Part shown: positions 7,401 to 7,450 of the stretch, in pieces
Position numbering within the stretch: position 1 is the stretch's first letter
Layout: each line of letters opens with the position of its first letter
Assembly (NCBI GenBank): GCA_001779055.1
Contig: MFJA01000006.1
Span: forward strand, 2,175-9,624
Reading direction: 5' to 3'
Length of the DNA stretch: 7,450 nucleotides
From: Candidatus Gottesmanbacteria bacterium RBG_16_37_8
Lineage (GTDB): Bacteria; Patescibacteriota; Microgenomatia; 2-02-FULL-39-11
Made by a program: the position numbers and the translations under genes
Notes under the pieces: model-generated
What the model saw: only the letters and a program-made list of their open reading frames with translations
What the model was told of the DNA's origin: nothing
Database searches by the model: none

Positions 7401-7450
7401 ATCTTCCAGCCTTATTCTGACGTTATAGCCCGGCAGGACATCCAGGAGAG
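4440..7450 (-). CDS. O-antigen ligase/polymerase-like protein fused to GT39 (ArnT/PMT-like) glycosyltransferase (5' end outside window)
   Basis: The frame is open from the right edge to TAA at 4442-4440: 1002 complete codons, numbered here from the first complete codon at 7448, with the true start outside. A TTG at 7325 is not the start, because upstream codons stay open and encode a hydrophobic helix preceded by GYNVRIRLED, typical of ligase N-termini. Residues 1 to about 475 resemble the Wzy_C/O-antigen ligase family: some 11 helices, GHYDL (160-164), LTASRTSF (204-211, R208), a ~150-residue extracytoplasmic loop with LWPQAIRAFMRNPLLGSGY (356-374), and DNDFLRSLGETG (392-403). A proline- and charge-rich linker (about 478-514) leads to a second polytopic half with LADWHSWRQADT (537-548), SRTILPEPF (656-664) and a soluble C-terminal domain from ~889, the layout of GT39 enzymes using polyprenyl-phosphate sugars. 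Both active sites would face outside. No frameshift or stop is visible at the junction. Exact substrates are unknown, and ligase versus polymerase cannot be decided. Confidence 0.88.
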   Translation of the reverse strand, partial: LLDVLPGYNVRIRLEDVLLSLCLLVFVINLVRKKISLKDNPLLRPIALYLSIGLLSIISAVFVIKTIPLETIHIQKAMLHLFRRLEYFSLFFIFYASIRNLRQIKAYLLVLIGTIVLVSLYGFGQKYLYWPAFSTMNREFAKGWQLYLTEHARVLSTFGGHYDLAAFIMMAEVLLWSIFFALRKIYLKILLFAVIAMAFWTLILTASRTSFIAYLLGLMLMFFFWAYKKGIFWSVSRFFLVSFLSIAVMLSFGDLSERFTKFLKIDQRLSGIKMLLTSPIGKPPKDKAFFLENNPDALSEITSKSDQPPKLVRPSDVYQDLPLMINKDGTLSAVARTYSQTAYRYDLSTAIRLDALWPQAIRAFMRNPLLGSGYSTLNKAQLTDFTEAESTDNDFLRSLGETGILGFLAFYGTLFFILYYLWKNLEIMKDPILFSLSAGFAGLLGGLLVNAVYIDVFESSKVAFSFWALTGISLASVRILKEQNRQPVPKPRIADIEKALRFVKLRLTSFVKSDLFFLLLISILAFSLRYYKINTPLADWHSWRQADTASVTRNFVKNGVNILFPTFDDLSNVASGKDNPKGLRFVEFPLFNLFHFLLDQFLVGLTLESKGRLTSIFSSIGTLIFLYLLVRKYSGRLQAILTSFFFAVLPFNIFFSRTILPEPFLVFTSTGMIYFFDKFLEIKDKLKKLVKLSLFLAFAVSSLLSKPYAAFLFPVLSYLWFRNSGFNIKSVIKLAFLLIFISLPFIAWRWWASHFPEGIPANLWLLNGDGIRFKGAFFFWLFADRLGRLILGFYGLPLLILGILAKKGKEGSLYVFWGLSILLYVTVFATGNVRHDYYQVLTIPIITIFLGQGAVFMIDLSRKFISAVKTYAVLIILIIFMEMFGWYYIRDFYNINHPEIVEAGQAVELKTPRNALVIAPYNGDTAFLYQTRRSGWPVMEKSIEDMIKMGAHYYVSVNFDDLTKKLYSEATVEDPEKRKYKLIEATAKYVVIQLVPDNKLPR
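4442..4446 (-). promoter_or_regulatory. Ribosome binding site deciding the GT4 start at 4435
   Basis: Read on the minus strand, GAGGT lies at 4446-4442 and is followed by AATCTT and the ATG at 4435, placing GAGG 7 nt before the start. It is the only strong Shine-Dalgarno in the window. It is embedded in the last sense codons and stop of the upstream gene (CCG AGG TAA), so ribosomes ending on the fusion gene would stop on top of this site, a classic arrangement for translational coupling. It argues against the longer in-frame start at 4468. Confidence 0.75.

Noticed and set aside
1..7450. CRISPR arrays, tRNA/rRNA genes, insertion sequences, intergenic terminators
   Set aside because: No regularly spaced repeats, RNA-gene signatures, transposase motifs or terminal inverted repeats were seen by reading. 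Intergenic gaps are at most 13 nt, leaving no space for a terminator or promoter between genes.

Overview
The window is a gene-dense, AT-rich piece of a bacterial surface-polysaccharide locus. Everything that can be supported lies on the minus strand, so transcription runs from base 7450 towards base 1. Genes touch, overlap by 11-17 nt or are separated by 4-13 nt, with no room for an internal promoter or terminator, which suggests one operon. Stop codons are TAA and TGA. The TGA that ends the 3251-4435 gene sits 13 nt before the next start, so the standard bacterial code fits and a UGA-recoded lineage (Gracilibacteria or Absconditabacteria) is unlikely. The protein styles (a GT39 with DWHSWRQAD, a GT4 beginning with GFDARLIGETGVGRY, a small YIDPGTGS membrane protein, a methyltransferase with DASAYNIQF) recall Candidate Phyla Radiation bacteria, perhaps Microgenomates/Patescibacteria. 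That placement is from memory of family style, is only moderately secure, and was not tested by a search.

In order of transcription: (1) 7450-4440, a very large membrane protein, open at its 5' end at the window edge, joining an O-antigen ligase/polymerase-like half to a GT39 (ArnT/PMT-like) glycosyltransferase half; (2) 4435-3251, a GT4 glycosyltransferase; (3) 3237-2326, a GT2 rhamnosyltransferase-like enzyme; (4) 2336-1221, a second, different GT4; (5) 1211-966, an 81-residue YIDPGTGS membrane protein of unknown function; (6) 982-1, the N-terminal 327 residues of a two-part protein, with a kinase-like N-terminal region followed by a class I SAM-dependent methyltransferase domain that runs off the left edge.

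A plausible working model (inference) is that genes 2-4 add sugars on the cytoplasmic face, gene 1 polymerises or transfers glycan and adds a sugar from a polyprenyl-phosphate donor on the outer face, gene 6 modifies or caps the glycan, and gene 5 is a small membrane accessory. No flippase, initiating phosphoglycosyl transferase or sugar-nucleotide synthesis gene is visible, so the locus must extend beyond the window.

The two most interesting points are the single-chain fusion of two GT-C-type modules in gene 1, whose ligase half lacks the usual His of the ligase signature, and the apparent kinase-plus-methyltransferase architecture of gene 6. The latter recalls, in reversed domain order, the O-antigen chain-terminator WbdD.
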